Numbered from the stretch's first letter, positions 1 to 9,504 are shown. The stretch is DNA of 64,000 nucleotides from Fibrobacter sp. (GCA_024398965.1 JAKSIF010000004.1:124001-188000), one strand, 5' to 3'. Notes: generated by a model not told the origin, from the sequence alone. A program made the numbers and translations.

Positions 1-86
1 GATTACAACACGATTTGCCATATATCCTTCGTTTTTTTTGTGATCCAGCAGACGAAACTCTCTTGAGCAGACTGCAGATCGATTGA
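1..86 (+). CDS. C-terminal end of an unidentified protein (partial)
   Basis: The frame starting at base 3 is open from the window edge to a TGA at 84-86 and ends with the residues DETLLSRLQID. The other two forward frames hit stops earlier. The next small gene starts with TTG at 83, so stop and start overlap as TTGA, the usual sign of translational coupling. Too little is present to name the protein. Confidence 0.4.
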   Translation, partial: LQHDLPYILRFFCDPADETLLSRLQID

Positions 87-298
87 TTGTTAAACAGGAA
101 ATAAGCTACCCAGGGTGTTTCCCTGAGCCCTTTTTCGCCCCTAAAATAGAAATAGCGAAGAAAGATGAATGGCAACCAGCACCAGAAAAACCGCAAAAAA
201 AGCGCATTCTTGCCATTCAAACATATTCATTCACCCCTAAAACGACAATGGAATTGGTCATGGAAGGATTGTCCATAAAAAAGGAAGTGCACAAGTGA
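83..298 (+). CDS. Small hypothetical protein, 71 aa
   Basis: This open frame starts with TTG, overlaps the stop of the partial upstream gene and ends with TGA at 296-298. It is basic, rich in Pro and Lys, has no signal peptide or membrane segment, and carries a short run KPQKKRILAIQTYSF in the middle. I do not recognise the family. The coupling to the upstream frame is the main argument that it is translated. A 52-bp AT-rich gap separates it from the next lipoprotein gene, which probably has its own promoter. Confidence 0.4.
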   Translation: MIVKQEISYPGCFPEPFFAPKIEIAKKDEWQPAPEKPQKKRILAIQTYSFTPKTTMELVMEGLSIKKEVHK

Positions 299-350
299 AA
301 AAAATAATGATACAATTGATTATATTTAGGTTGTATAAAATGGGATGATT

Positions 351-2462
351 ATGAACAAAAAAAAGACGCTCTTTACAACTGCCGCCGCGGGCCTTGCTAC
401 ATTGATCGCCTGCTCAGAACAGTCTAATACTGCCAACAATCAAGAAATTCTTGATGCGCTCAACAACAAACAAGCAATCACCTGTACTACAGCAAGCCTT
501 GAAGACGAAAGTGGCATCAGCATCATCTGCGGAGGCGACACCATAGGTGTCGTGCTTAACGGCAAGCCTGGTAAAGACGGAAAAGATGGCAGCTCTTGCG
601 TAATTCTACCCCTACCCGATCTTGATGCCCATAAGGTTGTGTGCGACGGAGACTCCGTCGGCGTTCTTTACAATGGCGAAAAGGGCGACCCCGGAGAGGA
701 CGGCGTAAGATGTTCTGCTAAGGCCGTTACCGACGAAGAATCCGGAAAGAGCGGTTTCTCTATTCAGTGCGACGACGAAGACCCCGTTCTCGTATGGAAC
801 GGAGCCGACGGCAAGGACGGCGTAAGATGTTCCGCTAAGGCCGTTACCGACGAAGAATCCGGAAAGAGCGGTTTCACTATTCAATGTGACGACGAAGACC
901 CCGTCCTCGTATGGAACGGAGCCGACGGCAAGGATGGTATTAACGGCGTTGATGGTAAGGACGGTCAAGACGGTGCACCCGGTAAAGACGGCGAGCCCGG
1001 AAAGGACGGCGTAAGATGTTCCGCTAAGGCCGTTACCGACGAAGAATCCGGAAAGAGCGGTTTCACTATTCAATGTGACGACGAAGACCCCGTCCTCGTA
1101 TGGAACGGAACCGATGGCAAAGACGGTCAAGATGGTGCACCCGGTAAAGATGGCGAGCCCGGCAAAGATGGTCTTAACGGCGTTGACGGTAAAGATGGCG
1201 AGCCCGGTAAGGACGGAACCGCCTGCTACGTAACCGAAAGCCAAGACATCGAAGGATTTGACGTATTTTGCGGCGATGAAAAAGTCGGCACGCTAATGAA
1301 CGGCGAAAAGGGCGATAAAGGCGATACTGGTGAACAAGGTCCCCAAGGTGAGCAAGGCGAACAGGGCATCCCTGGAACAGGCTGCACAGCAACACCCATC
1401 TCTGACGAAGAATCTGGCAAGACCGGCGTTCAGGTAACATGTGGCGATTCCGATCCCGTTATCGTGTGGAACGGCGAAAAAGGTGATAAGGGTGAAACTG
1501 GTGAACAGGGGCCCCAAGGTGAGCAAGGCGAACAAGGTCCCCAAGGTGAGCAGGGTCCCCAGGGAGAACCCGGCAAGGATGGGCAAGACTACACTCCCTC
1601 CAGTTCTTCCGTAGAATCCAGCGACAGTGAAGAGTCTTCCTCAAGCACTGCAGAACTTTCCGAAGAATGCAGAATCATGCGCTCCACCCAGGATGATTTC
1701 ATTCCTCTAGAAAATGTATTCGGCTGCCTTCTTCCCAATGAAAAAGTAGCCTTCGTAGTACGTCACGCCGAACGAGACCCCGCATCCGGCACAGAGGTCG
1801 ACGTCAACGAAAACGGTCGTGCACAAGCCCGCTATCTCGGTCAAAAGCTTGCACCCCTTGGACTAGAAAATTTCTTCTACATGAACACCAACGTGTACCG
1901 TACCAGAGGAACAAATCTCTTCGTGTCTCGTGGTAAGGGAGAAACCCATGTGGATTCATTAACTCTATACAATTCCTCAAGTAGCACATTCCACCTGCAG
2001 GTCGATAACATGGGAGGGAGCTGGTTTAAAAAACGCGACGAAAACTGCGCAGGAGCAACAAGTTGGGGTTCCTATACCATGGCCGCCTACTATCCCGAAA
2101 ATTGTCCTGAAAATTTCTACAATGCCGATGAGAAGGTTCAGGAATTCGTCAACACCTACTTTAGGTACGAAACTATGCACAAATATACGTTCGTAACCTC
2201 TCACGACCAGTTTATCGCGCCATTCCTGATAGTCGTAACCGATCGTAAAATTGACTTTAAGTTTCACTCCGGCAATGGCTGGAGAGCGGACCACAGAAGA
2301 CTTTGGCCCAACTACCTTACCGGCGCCGCTATCATCGTGAACGAAAACAACGAGGTAACTTACGTTCCTGTCAAGGGGCTCAAATCTGGCCGCTTGGGAG
2401 ATCACTGCGCTAACAACGTGCAAGAGCCAGAATATCCATGCTCCAGAGACTGGGGCGATTAA
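351..2462 (+). CDS. Collagen-like repeat lipoprotein with C-terminal histidine-phosphatase domain
   Basis: Residues 1-21 form a lipoprotein signal (lipobox LIAC), so the protein should be lipid-anchored and surface or periplasmic. Residues about 60-405 alternate collagen-like Gly-X-Y runs ([16 protein letters not shown]) with a Cys-containing module of about 39 residues ([21 protein letters not shown]), three copies of which are almost identical in DNA. A Ser/Glu-rich linker follows. From about residue 455 the sequence matches the histidine phosphatase superfamily: RHAER at 471-475 supplies the phospho-accepting His, and SHDQ around 617-620 supplies the second catalytic His. The start was taken at the second ATG (351) because it gives a compact signal peptide; ATG 345 adds only two residues. 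Collagen-like stalks normally display a domain away from the surface; displaying a phosphatase is unusual. A related single-domain phosphatase is at 45440-46195. The substrate is unknown. Confidence 0.8.
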   Translation: MNKKKTLFTTAAAGLATLIACSEQSNTANNQEILDALNNKQAITCTTASLEDESGISIICGGDTIGVVLNGKPGKDGKDGSSCVILPLPDLDAHKVVCDGDSVGVLYNGEKGDPGEDGVRCSAKAVTDEESGKSGFSIQCDDEDPVLVWNGADGKDGVRCSAKAVTDEESGKSGFTIQCDDEDPVLVWNGADGKDGINGVDGKDGQDGAPGKDGEPGKDGVRCSAKAVTDEESGKSGFTIQCDDEDPVLVWNGTDGKDGQDGAPGKDGEPGKDGLNGVDGKDGEPGKDGTACYVTESQDIEGFDVFCGDEKVGTLMNGEKGDKGDTGEQGPQGEQGEQGIPGTGCTATPISDEESGKTGVQVTCGDSDPVIVWNGEKGDKGETGEQGPQGEQGEQGPQGEQGPQGEPGKDGQDYTPSSSSVESSDSEESSSSTAELSEECRIMRSTQDDFIPLENVFGCLLPNEKVAFVVRHAERDPASGTEVDVNENGRAQARYLGQKLAPLGLENFFYMNTNVYRTRGTNLFVSRGKGETHVDSLTLYNSSSSTFHLQVDNMGGSWFKKRDENCAGATSWGSYTMAAYYPENCPENFYNADEKVQEFVNTYFRYETMHKYTFVTSHDQFIAPFLIVVTDRKIDFKFHSGNGWRADHRRLWPNYLTGAAIIVNENNEVTYVPVKGLKSGRLGDHCANNVQEPEYPCSRDWGD
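699..1121 (+). repeat. Three near-identical 117-bp coding repeats
   Basis: Copies begin at 699, 816 and 1005, each starting GACGGCGTAAGATGTT and encoding the same 39-residue module. The first two are directly adjacent; a 72-bp collagen-like stretch separates the second from the third. Copies differ at only a few bases, which implies recent duplication or gene conversion and the potential for copy-number change between strains. Confidence 0.9.
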
Positions 2463-2480
2463 AGATTGGCGTATCAACAA

Positions 2481-2508
2481 GGCCTCCCCATCGGGAGGTC
2501 TTTTTTTT
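2481..2508 (+). terminator. Intrinsic terminator after the collagen-like lipoprotein gene
   Basis: An 8-bp stem (GGCCTCCC with GGGAGGTC, one G-T pair) and a 4-nt loop are followed by eight T. It lies 18 bp after the stop and overlaps the end of the convergent gene. Confidence 0.85.
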
Positions 2509-5281
2509 ATTTCAATTTTTGAATCAAAGAATCCAGACGACGACTCACCTGCTGGGCACCCAGTTTGCTTAGATGGTCGTAATCCATAGCCAAGGAATCC
2601 GGATAATCGTGCCGACCCATCTTATTTTCATCCAACACATGGAAATGGGGATACTTACGGGTCAATGAATCCAGATAATCTAATGTCTCCTTGGCAAGGC
2701 TTCTCTTGATGCCGTGACGTCCATAATAACCTGTCTGGCTATACAAAGGCGACTGAGGAAATACCACAGCAATAATCTGAACACCCCTATTTTGGGTAGT
2801 GTCAATAAGGACCTCCAGGCTGTCAATAACCCTGTGGTAATTCAGGTCCTCCGCATTGTTCATGATAGAATCCCTTGTCACCATAGGAGATTCTCCCCAA
2901 GATCCCGGCTCTAGTTCAAACAGTCCCAAGGTATTCACATAGGACGTCGAATCCTCATAAGTGTACGGATGATTGTAATCAACCAGCTCGACAAATTCCT
3001 CTGGCAGGCCATCATGCCAATAATCATGATGGCGGTCGTAAATATACCCTGGAGCCTGCCCAAAGACATAGGTTTCCCTAACCAGCCTGGAATTTCTCAT
3101 CAAGTCTGGGGAAACTTCAACAACCAGATATTTCAATTTCTTTGCATGCGGGAAAATGTAGTTGTGCGCCAAGGACAACGAACCCCAAAGTTCTCCACCA
3201 ATATGACCAAAGTTAAAGGAACGAGCCTTCATGACTCGTGGGTCAAATCCACGTTCCATTCTGGAACTACCAACACCAATCAGTTCCACACTATCGACCA
3301 TGTCCCAGAACATTCTCATTTTTACGCCCATGGTCTTTTCGCCGATTTCATAGCTATCGTCAATGTAGACCCCAGCGCTGTCCAAGTCAAGCCCTTCCTT
3401 CTGCAGCGCATAACGTCCTTTTACCCAAAGACAGGGATGCCAAAGTTCTTCTCCTGAAACCAGCTCCACTATGCTGGAATCAGAAACATCGACTAACGCA
3501 ATATCACCATGATTGCCATTGACACCAACCAATGTCGCAACGACCAAGTTCTTCTGGTTAACCCATTCTGAATGATCAAAGGAGCGGCCCTTAGGAGACG
3601 GAATGGATCGAACCAGTTTGCCGTTGCTGTCTGCAACAAGAATTCTTTCGTGAGTCCTGTACTGTGTTCCCGAGAATTCCTGGCCAACCTTACCGCCAAA
3701 GTCAAGGAACAACGTATTCAAGGCTCCGTCCTTTGACAAGGAAACATTGCAAGCCTGTTCCTCGTCGTACCAGACTTGGTGCTTTTTCCCTTTATAGGCT
3801 CGAAGTAGCTTTGAACCAGAAACAGCAAACATACTGTTCAGATCAATCCCTCCATGGTACGCACCCTCCAGAAGCTTACGAGGTTTCCCAAACTTTCCAT
3901 TCATAAAGGATACAATCCATGTTGCCCTTGATGTAAAGTCGCCATCATTGCTGTTGTCGCTAGATTCATCTACATACACAATGGATGTATCCCCGTTGTC
4001 TTCCACAACCCATCGTGGGATAACCGCATTTTCCACATCGAGCATGACCAGCCCGCGACCGCCCTCATCCAAGTTTCTTACATAGACACGGGACTTTCCC
4101 TTGACTCCTTCCAGACCCGTACAGAATGCGACCTTGGACCCGTCGGGAGAAATATCCGGATGGAACGAAGAGATGGTGTCGGCTATCTCAACAAATTTCA
4201 GCGGGTTCTTGTCGTAATCAGCAAATTCCAGGTTTCCTGTAATGTCATTTCTAAACACGAGCTTCGCCCTATAAGTACCCGTCTTTTCCACAAGTGCAGA
4301 AAGGGGCGAACTGAAGGACGACGGCTCCGCCGTAGTACGGCCCTTATCGTCAAGCCACAGCGGTTTATCAATCGCCCCAAAAGCCAACCTGAATCCCAGA
4401 TACGCGGCAGACGTTGATGCAGATATCGGGTACACGTCACCGCGGCTGTACAACTGCATGCTTTCCGCAGTTTGAGCAAAATAACCGCCCTTGACAACCT
4501 TTTCCCCAAAGGAATTTCCTGACGGACTCCCTACATAGTTGACCACAGCGGAATCCACAAGACCGCCTAACCAGTCATTTGTCCATTCAAGGGCATTTCC
4601 AGAAAGGTCGCAAAAGCCAGTCTCATCTTGAGACGACGAACAAACCTTATGGAGTTGATTTTTTGATGTGGAAACATTCCAACTATCCTGGGGATTCCAT
4701 CCCAAGGAGGCGGCAAAAATCCATTCCGCTTCCGTAGGCAGGCGATACCCGTCAACATCAGCATTAAAGGTCAGTCCCTCGAGCCCGATACAATTATGAC
4801 CGGAGCTAAAGTTCCTTTCCAGGTAAGTATACACCGTATCGTATCCCTCCGCCTTGCTGCGGGCATTGGCATACAGAACGGCATCGTAGAATGTCACGTT
4901 CACCACGGGCACACTATCCGATTCACAAGCTGGATAGGAGGCCCACGGGTATTTTTTTAACAGGGCAGAAAATTCACCACAAGTGACTTCATGAACATCC
5001 AGGGAAAACCCGTAATCCAAGGTCACCTTCATCTCAGGCTTTTCGCTGACCTTCGCGCTTGCCTCGTTGGTACCGAGGGTAACTTCAAGCCCTCCGCGAG
5101 TAAACTGAATCATTCCCTGGTGAACAGAATCCAGCTTTACCAAGGATGTATCCTGCTCCCCCGCAGGATCTTCCGGGTTCGTATTTCCGGAGCCTCGGCT
5201 ACTGGAAGAATCATCGGAACATGCAACCAGCGCAATCATTCCTGCAAGAGCAAAAAAAGCATTTAAGAAAAAGTTTCTCAT
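2507..5281 (-). CDS. TIGR02171-type large lipoprotein (FGE-like, propeller and SGNH-like regions)
   Basis: 924 residues. A lipobox (LVAC, Cys21) and Ser-rich linker are followed by three parts. Residues about 75-300 resemble formylglycine-generating enzyme/sulfatase-modifying folds (GYRLPTEAEW, NALEWTNDW, VVKGGYF, LGFRLAF). Residues about 330-570 resemble a TolB/WD40-like propeller (HPDISPDGSKVAF). Residues about 650-924 resemble SGNH hydrolases (GVGSSRM near the start, DYDHLSKLGAQ near the end). Length, lipoprotein nature and order match the Fibrobacter succinogenes paralogous family TIGR02171, whose function is not known. It overlaps the upstream YjdF-like gene by 4 bp (ATGA), so the two are co-translated. 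Surface action on sulfated or acylated glycans is a guess from the folds only. Confidence 0.75.
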   Translation of the reverse strand: MRNFFLNAFFALAGMIALVACSDDSSSSRGSGNTNPEDPAGEQDTSLVKLDSVHQGMIQFTRGGLEVTLGTNEASAKVSEKPEMKVTLDYGFSLDVHEVTCGEFSALLKKYPWASYPACESDSVPVVNVTFYDAVLYANARSKAEGYDTVYTYLERNFSSGHNCIGLEGLTFNADVDGYRLPTEAEWIFAASLGWNPQDSWNVSTSKNQLHKVCSSSQDETGFCDLSGNALEWTNDWLGGLVDSAVVNYVGSPSGNSFGEKVVKGGYFAQTAESMQLYSRGDVYPISASTSAAYLGFRLAFGAIDKPLWLDDKGRTTAEPSSFSSPLSALVEKTGTYRAKLVFRNDITGNLEFADYDKNPLKFVEIADTISSFHPDISPDGSKVAFCTGLEGVKGKSRVYVRNLDEGGRGLVMLDVENAVIPRWVVEDNGDTSIVYVDESSDNSNDGDFTSRATWIVSFMNGKFGKPRKLLEGAYHGGIDLNSMFAVSGSKLLRAYKGKKHQVWYDEEQACNVSLSKDGALNTLFLDFGGKVGQEFSGTQYRTHERILVADSNGKLVRSIPSPKGRSFDHSEWVNQKNLVVATLVGVNGNHGDIALVDVSDSSIVELVSGEELWHPCLWVKGRYALQKEGLDLDSAGVYIDDSYEIGEKTMGVKMRMFWDMVDSVELIGVGSSRMERGFDPRVMKARSFNFGHIGGELWGSLSLAHNYIFPHAKKLKYLVVEVSPDLMRNSRLVRETYVFGQAPGYIYDRHHDYWHDGLPEEFVELVDYNHPYTYEDSTSYVNTLGLFELEPGSWGESPMVTRDSIMNNAEDLNYHRVIDSLEVLIDTTQNRGVQIIAVVFPQSPLYSQTGYYGRHGIKRSLAKETLDYLDSLTRKYPHFHVLDENKMGRHDYPDSLAMDYDHLSKLGAQQVSRRLDSLIQKLK

Positions 5282-5895
5282 TTCTCTTGCGCTTTGCCTA
5301 ACGCTCTTCTAATCCAGTAATTTGCCAGCACAGCAAGGGTCGCTCCCAGAAGACACATGAACATGTCTGACTGGGTATCCCAAATGTAACCTTGAGTGCC
5401 AAGGAACGCTTCCGTATCTGTCGGGTTACTCAAGGAAGCCAACCACTCAATAATCTCGTATACGGCAGAAATGGCCTCGGCAACACAGACCGAAATAAAG
5501 CCGCTCCAGCCTGCAGTCTTAAGAGGAGTAGTCCTACGTAGCAGATCCAGCATAATCAAGGCCGGGGTCACCCCCTGCATAAAGTGACCGATCTTATCGT
5601 AGTTGTTGCGAGTAAAACCAAACCAGTCTTCCATCCAAAAACCCAGCGGAACCTTGGCATAGGAATAATGTGCACCAACAACAAGAACAATGATGTGCAG
5701 TGTGAAAACCGCATACATAGCCGTAGAAAACTTGAATCTTCTGTACGTTCCAAGAAGAACCGCCAATCCGACCAATGCGGGAGCGGCTTCAAGAATCCAA
5801 GTCAAGTAAGTATCCTGGACACCCACCACAGACCAGACAATCACCGCAATTGATATCAGCAGTAAAACAAGATGGACTTTCGAGCAATTCTTCAC
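5278..5895 (-). CDS. YjdF/DUF2238-like integral membrane protein
   Basis: About 205 residues with six or so hydrophobic segments and the conserved polar stretch of the family (NNYDKIGHFMQG, EIIEW, DTQSDMFM). The family is multi-pass inner-membrane and of unknown function. The open frame extends to a GTG at 5904, but the Shine-Dalgarno sequence (TTGAGG) sits directly against that codon. The GTG at 5893-5895 is 8 nt from it and is the better start. The stop overlaps the start of the TIGR02171 lipoprotein, so they form a two-gene operon. Confidence 0.75.
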   Translation of the reverse strand: MKNCSKVHLVLLLISIAVIVWSVVGVQDTYLTWILEAAPALVGLAVLLGTYRRFKFSTAMYAVFTLHIIVLVVGAHYSYAKVPLGFWMEDWFGFTRNNYDKIGHFMQGVTPALIMLDLLRRTTPLKTAGWSGFISVCVAEAISAVYEIIEWLASLSNPTDTEAFLGTQGYIWDTQSDMFMCLLGATLAVLANYWIRRALGKAQEK

Positions 5896-5931
5896 AGACA
5901 ACACCTCAAGACAAACTTAGCTAAAGTCTTT

Positions 5932-5960
5932 AAAAAAACTCCCGACCTCATGCCGGGAGT
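5932..5960 (-). terminator. Intrinsic terminator downstream of moxR
   Basis: ACTCCCG and CGGGAGT arms, followed on the minus strand by seven T. It lies 25 bp after the stop of the MoxR gene. Confidence 0.85.
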
Positions 5961-5984
5961 TTAATGAATCTAAATGATTAACGA

Positions 5985-6968
5985 TTAGGGAACCTCAACG
6001 GAATCCAAAATCTTCTGGACCACGGTCTCAGCGGTGATTTCCTCTGCTTCAGCTTCGTAACTCAGGATAATGCGATGGCGCAGCACTTCCATAGCCACGG
6101 CCTTCACATCTTCCGGAGTAACGTAGGCGCGGCCCTGGATAAATGCGTGAGCCTTTGCAGCCTGGGCAAGACCGATGGAGGCACGGGGAGAAGCACCCAC
6201 TTCGATAAAGCCCACCAGGTCGGAACGTTTGATGCTACCCGGATCGCGGGTGGCAAGAACCAGGTTCACGATGTATTCGCGGACGCGTTCGTCCACGTAC
6301 ACCTGCTTTACAAGTTCACGAGCCTTCAGGATATCTTCCTTGGTAGCCACAGCATTGGGCTGACGAAGGCCTGCGCCGGCAACCGCATCCAGGATGCGCA
6401 TTTCGTCGGCCTTATTGGGGTAAGATACCTTCACCTTCAAAAGGAAACGGTCCACCTGTGCTTCGGGCAGCGGGTAGGTACCTTCCTGCTCGATGGGGTT
6501 CTGGGTAGCAAGCACCAGGAAGGGTTCATCCAGCTTAAAGGTTTCGTCACCGATAGTAATGTGGCGTTCCTGCATAGCTTCCAGCAAGGCGCTCTGAACC
6601 TTGGAAGGTGCGCGGTTGATTTCGTCGGCCAGCACCAGGTTGGTGAACAGCGGGCCCTTGCGGGTTTCAAACTTCGCCTCGCGGGCGTTATAGATGGTAG
6701 TACCCAGCAAGTCAGCCGGCAACAAGTCCGGCGTAAACTGGATACGCTTAAAATCCAGGGAAACAGCGTCAGCAAAAGCCTTCACCGCGGTAGTCTTTGC
6801 AAGACCCGGAAGGCCTTCCAGCAAAACGTGACCATCGGCTAGGATGCCGGTCAAGATGCTTTCCACCATGCCCTTCTGGCCAATGACGGTATCTTCCACT
6901 TCACGCAACAAATTCTGGCAGAAAGCGCTCTGCTGTCTAATCTTTTCCGAAAGTTCCTGAATATCCAT
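5985..6968 (-). CDS. MoxR-family AAA+ ATPase
   Basis: 327 residues, full length for the family. Walker A is GLPGLAKT (about residue 55), Walker B is LVLADEIN, followed by RAPSKVQSALLEAMQE and sensor-1 LATQNPIEQEGTYPLPEAQ. The C-terminal lid contains GASPRASIGL. MoxR ATPases act as chaperones for von Willebrand factor-type and BatD-like membrane partners in envelope stress or biogenesis. Here the only such partner is the BatD-like gene upstream; no DUF58 or VWA gene is adjacent. The cluster is therefore reduced compared with the usual moxR-DUF58-batA-batD order. Confidence 0.9.
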   Translation of the reverse strand: MDIQELSEKIRQQSAFCQNLLREVEDTVIGQKGMVESILTGILADGHVLLEGLPGLAKTTAVKAFADAVSLDFKRIQFTPDLLPADLLGTTIYNAREAKFETRKGPLFTNLVLADEINRAPSKVQSALLEAMQERHITIGDETFKLDEPFLVLATQNPIEQEGTYPLPEAQVDRFLLKVKVSYPNKADEMRILDAVAGAGLRQPNAVATKEDILKARELVKQVYVDERVREYIVNLVLATRDPGSIKRSDLVGFIEVGASPRASIGLAQAAKAHAFIQGRAYVTPEDVKAVAMEVLRHRIILSYEAEAEEITAETVVQKILDSVEVP

Positions 6969-7030
6969 TTGACAATACCTCTAAATTTTCTACCAACTGA
7001 ATTTAACAAATATTCAATAAAAAAACAAAT

Positions 7031-7138
7031 GAGCTGTGAGTGATGAGTAATTAGGTTTATAATCGCGACGTTATCGCCTTACCCTAGCTCATAGAGTCCA
7101 AAGGACTCGGGCTCACCACTGATCACTCATCGCTAATA
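7031..7138. repeat. Intergenic stretch with inverted repeats between moxR and the BatD-like gene
   Basis: The 154-bp gap holds a perfect hairpin (GAGTCC, TTT or AAA, GGACTC around 7096-7110) and an outer inverted pair (GTGAGTGATGAGT near 7037 against ATCACTCAT near 7121). No T-run follows either, so these are not convincing terminators. They look like a dispersed intergenic repeat. Confidence 0.35.
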
Positions 7139-8013
7139 TCCATCAGTTTCATGGCTGCCTTCCAGGTTTCCCTATTCTCAAAGCTGTCACGCTGACAGCC
7201 ACTGTAACGAGCATCGGCAAACGTCTCCAAAAGACCTTCCCAGCCTTCCAAGTCGCCCTGTTCCAGCAAGACCTTTAAATTGACCTTTTCCGCATCCAGA
7301 TGGAACCTCTCCGCAGCATATTCCCTACAGACATTCTCCAGATCCTGCAACCAGCATCTGCTATCTGCAGAATTCACCCGCTGCTTCAGAACCATCATTT
7401 TTTCACGGAGCCTGGCCGTTGCAGCATTCTTGGCAGCAACAACAGAACGTGCCTGGGCGCGGCGTTTCATACGCCAAAAGCCCGCTGAAATGACGCAAAG
7501 AGCCACAGCAATTCCTACAAAGGCAGGAACAATGCTAACAGGCTCATCTACACGGATAGCCACGCTTTCGCTACGCAGGTCTAACGACTTGCCCATGGGC
7601 GTGGGAATTTCAAAACGCATGGCAGGCACGTTAAGGTTGCCCGTATCCTGAGCTACAATCTTGTAGGTAAAGGTAATGGAGGCCATTTCCTTGCCATCCT
7701 TCACCATGCGGGCTGATTCCTGGGAAACACCCACCTGCTGCAACCCCTTGGCCGAGGCCGTACTGGTAGGCACCACCAGAAGGGCACTGCCGTTCACATT
7801 CCAGCTTACAGTAACGGGAAAGTCAAAGGTATCCCCGACAGAAGCTGCCAAAGGCAACAAGGCGCCGTCAACGTCCCTAAAGCCGGAGGTAATGGAAATA
7901 CCAAGCTGTTCCGGCGTGGGCATCGGCATTTCTTCTACAGAGTCCACAACAGCGACGCTACCCGAATCCAGTGCGCCCCCCTGCAAATTCATATCCAAAG
8001 AATCTTTTTCCAT
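7123..8013 (-). CDS. BatD-like membrane protein lacking a signal peptide
   Basis: About 296 residues: a beta-rich N-terminal part (to about 155), one transmembrane helix (about 160-178), a basic stop-transfer RMKRR, then a helical cytoplasmic tail with REYAAERF and a final WKAAMKLMD. This topology and the pairing with moxR fit BatD-type proteins. The ATG at 8013 is preferred over TTG at 8022. The frame is closed by a stop at 8047-8049, so no classical signal peptide can be encoded, although the charge pattern puts the N-terminal domain outside. A 5'-truncated gene, or a BatD variant inserted without a signal, are both possible. There is no clear Shine-Dalgarno sequence; TATATT lies just upstream of the start. 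Confidence 0.6.
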   Translation of the reverse strand: MEKDSLDMNLQGGALDSGSVAVVDSVEEMPMPTPEQLGISITSGFRDVDGALLPLAASVGDTFDFPVTVSWNVNGSALLVVPTSTASAKGLQQVGVSQESARMVKDGKEMASITFTYKIVAQDTGNLNVPAMRFEIPTPMGKSLDLRSESVAIRVDEPVSIVPAFVGIAVALCVISAGFWRMKRRAQARSVVAAKNAATARLREKMMVLKQRVNSADSRCWLQDLENVCREYAAERFHLDAEKVNLKVLLEQGDLEGWEGLLETFADARYSGCQRDSFENRETWKAAMKLMDISDE

Positions 8014-8027
8014 ACCGGGCAATATAC

Positions 8028-8056
8028 AAAAACTCCCTGACCTAAGTCAGGGAGTC
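8028..8056 (-). terminator. Intrinsic terminator of the GH8 gene
   Basis: Ten-base arms ACTCCCTGAC and GTCAGGGAGT with a 4-nt loop, followed by T5 on the minus strand. It sits between the GH8 stop and the start of the BatD-like gene. Confidence 0.85.
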
Positions 8057-8079
8057 TTTAAGTTCATGCCAATCCGGTA

Positions 8080-9504
8080 TTAGAACGGACGGACAAATGC
8101 ACCATTCAGCAAGCCGCTGTACAGGCCCAGCAGGATATCGCTGAAGTAGCTGCTACCGTTGTTACCCGGGGTAATAGCGTTAACAAGCGGAGTACACTTG
8201 TCAAGCCAAGCCTGGTTTGCACCAATACCTGTTGCGCACCATGCGGCAAGCCACTGTGTCGGAACAGAGGAATTCTTGGTGTAGTCCGGACCCACACTCA
8301 AATTCCAGGAGTACTGGGTTGCAAGTGCGAGAGAAGACGGATCACCAGCGGACTTTGCTACGATGAAGTCGTTAAGACCCTTCAGCACGGCAAGGGCGCG
8401 AGGTTCCTGGAACCAGTAGTAGTCCCATGCAATACGCCAAGGAATACGAACAGATTCCTTGTTGAAGGTATGATAGGTATAGCCGGCCTTTTCGTTACCA
8501 GCGGCACCGTTAGGCGGATTAACTGCAACACCAGCAGTATTACTCCAGTCGGGGAACACGCCAGTACCACCAGCCTGAACAGTGGCCATGTAGGCATACA
8601 TGTTATCAAGCACGCCAGCCCAGTTGTGAGTAGGGTCAACCTTGGCAAACAAACGCAAAGCAACCGGAGAGAAATAGCTCAGGTTGTAGGTAGGATCTGC
8701 GGTATGCCACATTTCGGTATCACCGGACATCAGGAGCAACTTGTTGGGTTCAACTTCCTTGTCCCAGATTGCGCTAGCGATAACCAAGGCATCAGCAAGA
8801 TAGGCATCCAGGCCAGTCTTGTAGTACTGCAAGATCAAGGAAGTTGCAATATCCAGGTCGGCGTCAGTTGCGCTGGAGTTGTCAATCTGGTTGTACATGA
8901 AGCTCATGGTAATCCAGGGAGTCAACTTCAGGCTGTTATAGTCTCTAAAGCCACGGCTGTAGTTCCACAGACGGACAAAGGCATCGTCATCACCGTTGAA
9001 GTAGGTAAGGAGCATACCGTAACCGATACCTTCGGACACGGTGCAACCACGATACTTCATGGGAGAAAGAGAAGATTCTTCGTTCTGGCACTGGAACTTG
9101 TAACCACCAGTATTCTGGTTAGACCAAATCACACGGCCGGCAGGCATGAAGTTCGCAAAAACGTAGCCAAATTCGCCAGCAAGGTTAGCGTAGTAGACGC
9201 TTTCGTCTTCGAGGGTTACAAAGTGATAGGGTTTCCATGCAGCATAGATGGCAGCCGGATATGTTGCGTTAGCAGTAGCAGCCAGGGGAGCATAGTTTAC
9301 AGACGGAGTAGTCGGAGTAGTTGCACCCGGAGTAACCGGAGTGGTTGCACCCGGATCTACTGGAGTATCAATAACGCCCGGGTTCGGATCGCCCGGAACA
9401 TCGGGAATAACCGGAGTAGAACCGGAAGAGGAATCATCACCGCAAGCGGCAAGGCCGAAGAGGGCGCTGACAACCATCGGTGCAAAGAGTTTCTTGAATT
9501 GCAT
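8080..9504 (-). CDS. GH8 family endoglucanase/xylanase lipoprotein
   Basis: 474 residues. The lipobox (LAAC, Cys21) is followed by a Ser and then Pro/Thr/Gly linker to about residue 75. The catalytic domain carries the GH8 landmarks: VSEGIGYGM with the presumed acid Glu158, and the family signature ATDADLDIA at about 212-220. GH8 enzymes invert beta-1,4 bonds in cellulose, xylan, chitosan or mixed glucan; the exact substrate cannot be read here. A short C-terminal tail ends in VRPF. The gene stands alone with its own terminator and a palindromic operator-like site about 80 bp upstream. Confidence 0.9.
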   Translation of the reverse strand: MQFKKLFAPMVVSALFGLAACGDDSSSGSTPVIPDVPGDPNPGVIDTPVDPGATTPVTPGATTPTTPSVNYAPLAATANATYPAAIYAAWKPYHFVTLEDESVYYANLAGEFGYVFANFMPAGRVIWSNQNTGGYKFQCQNEESSLSPMKYRGCTVSEGIGYGMLLTYFNGDDDAFVRLWNYSRGFRDYNSLKLTPWITMSFMYNQIDNSSATDADLDIATSLILQYYKTGLDAYLADALVIASAIWDKEVEPNKLLLMSGDTEMWHTADPTYNLSYFSPVALRLFAKVDPTHNWAGVLDNMYAYMATVQAGGTGVFPDWSNTAGVAVNPPNGAAGNEKAGYTYHTFNKESVRIPWRIAWDYYWFQEPRALAVLKGLNDFIVAKSAGDPSSLALATQYSWNLSVGPDYTKNSSVPTQWLAAWCATGIGANQAWLDKCTPLVNAITPGNNGSSYFSDILLGLYSGLLNGAFVRPF

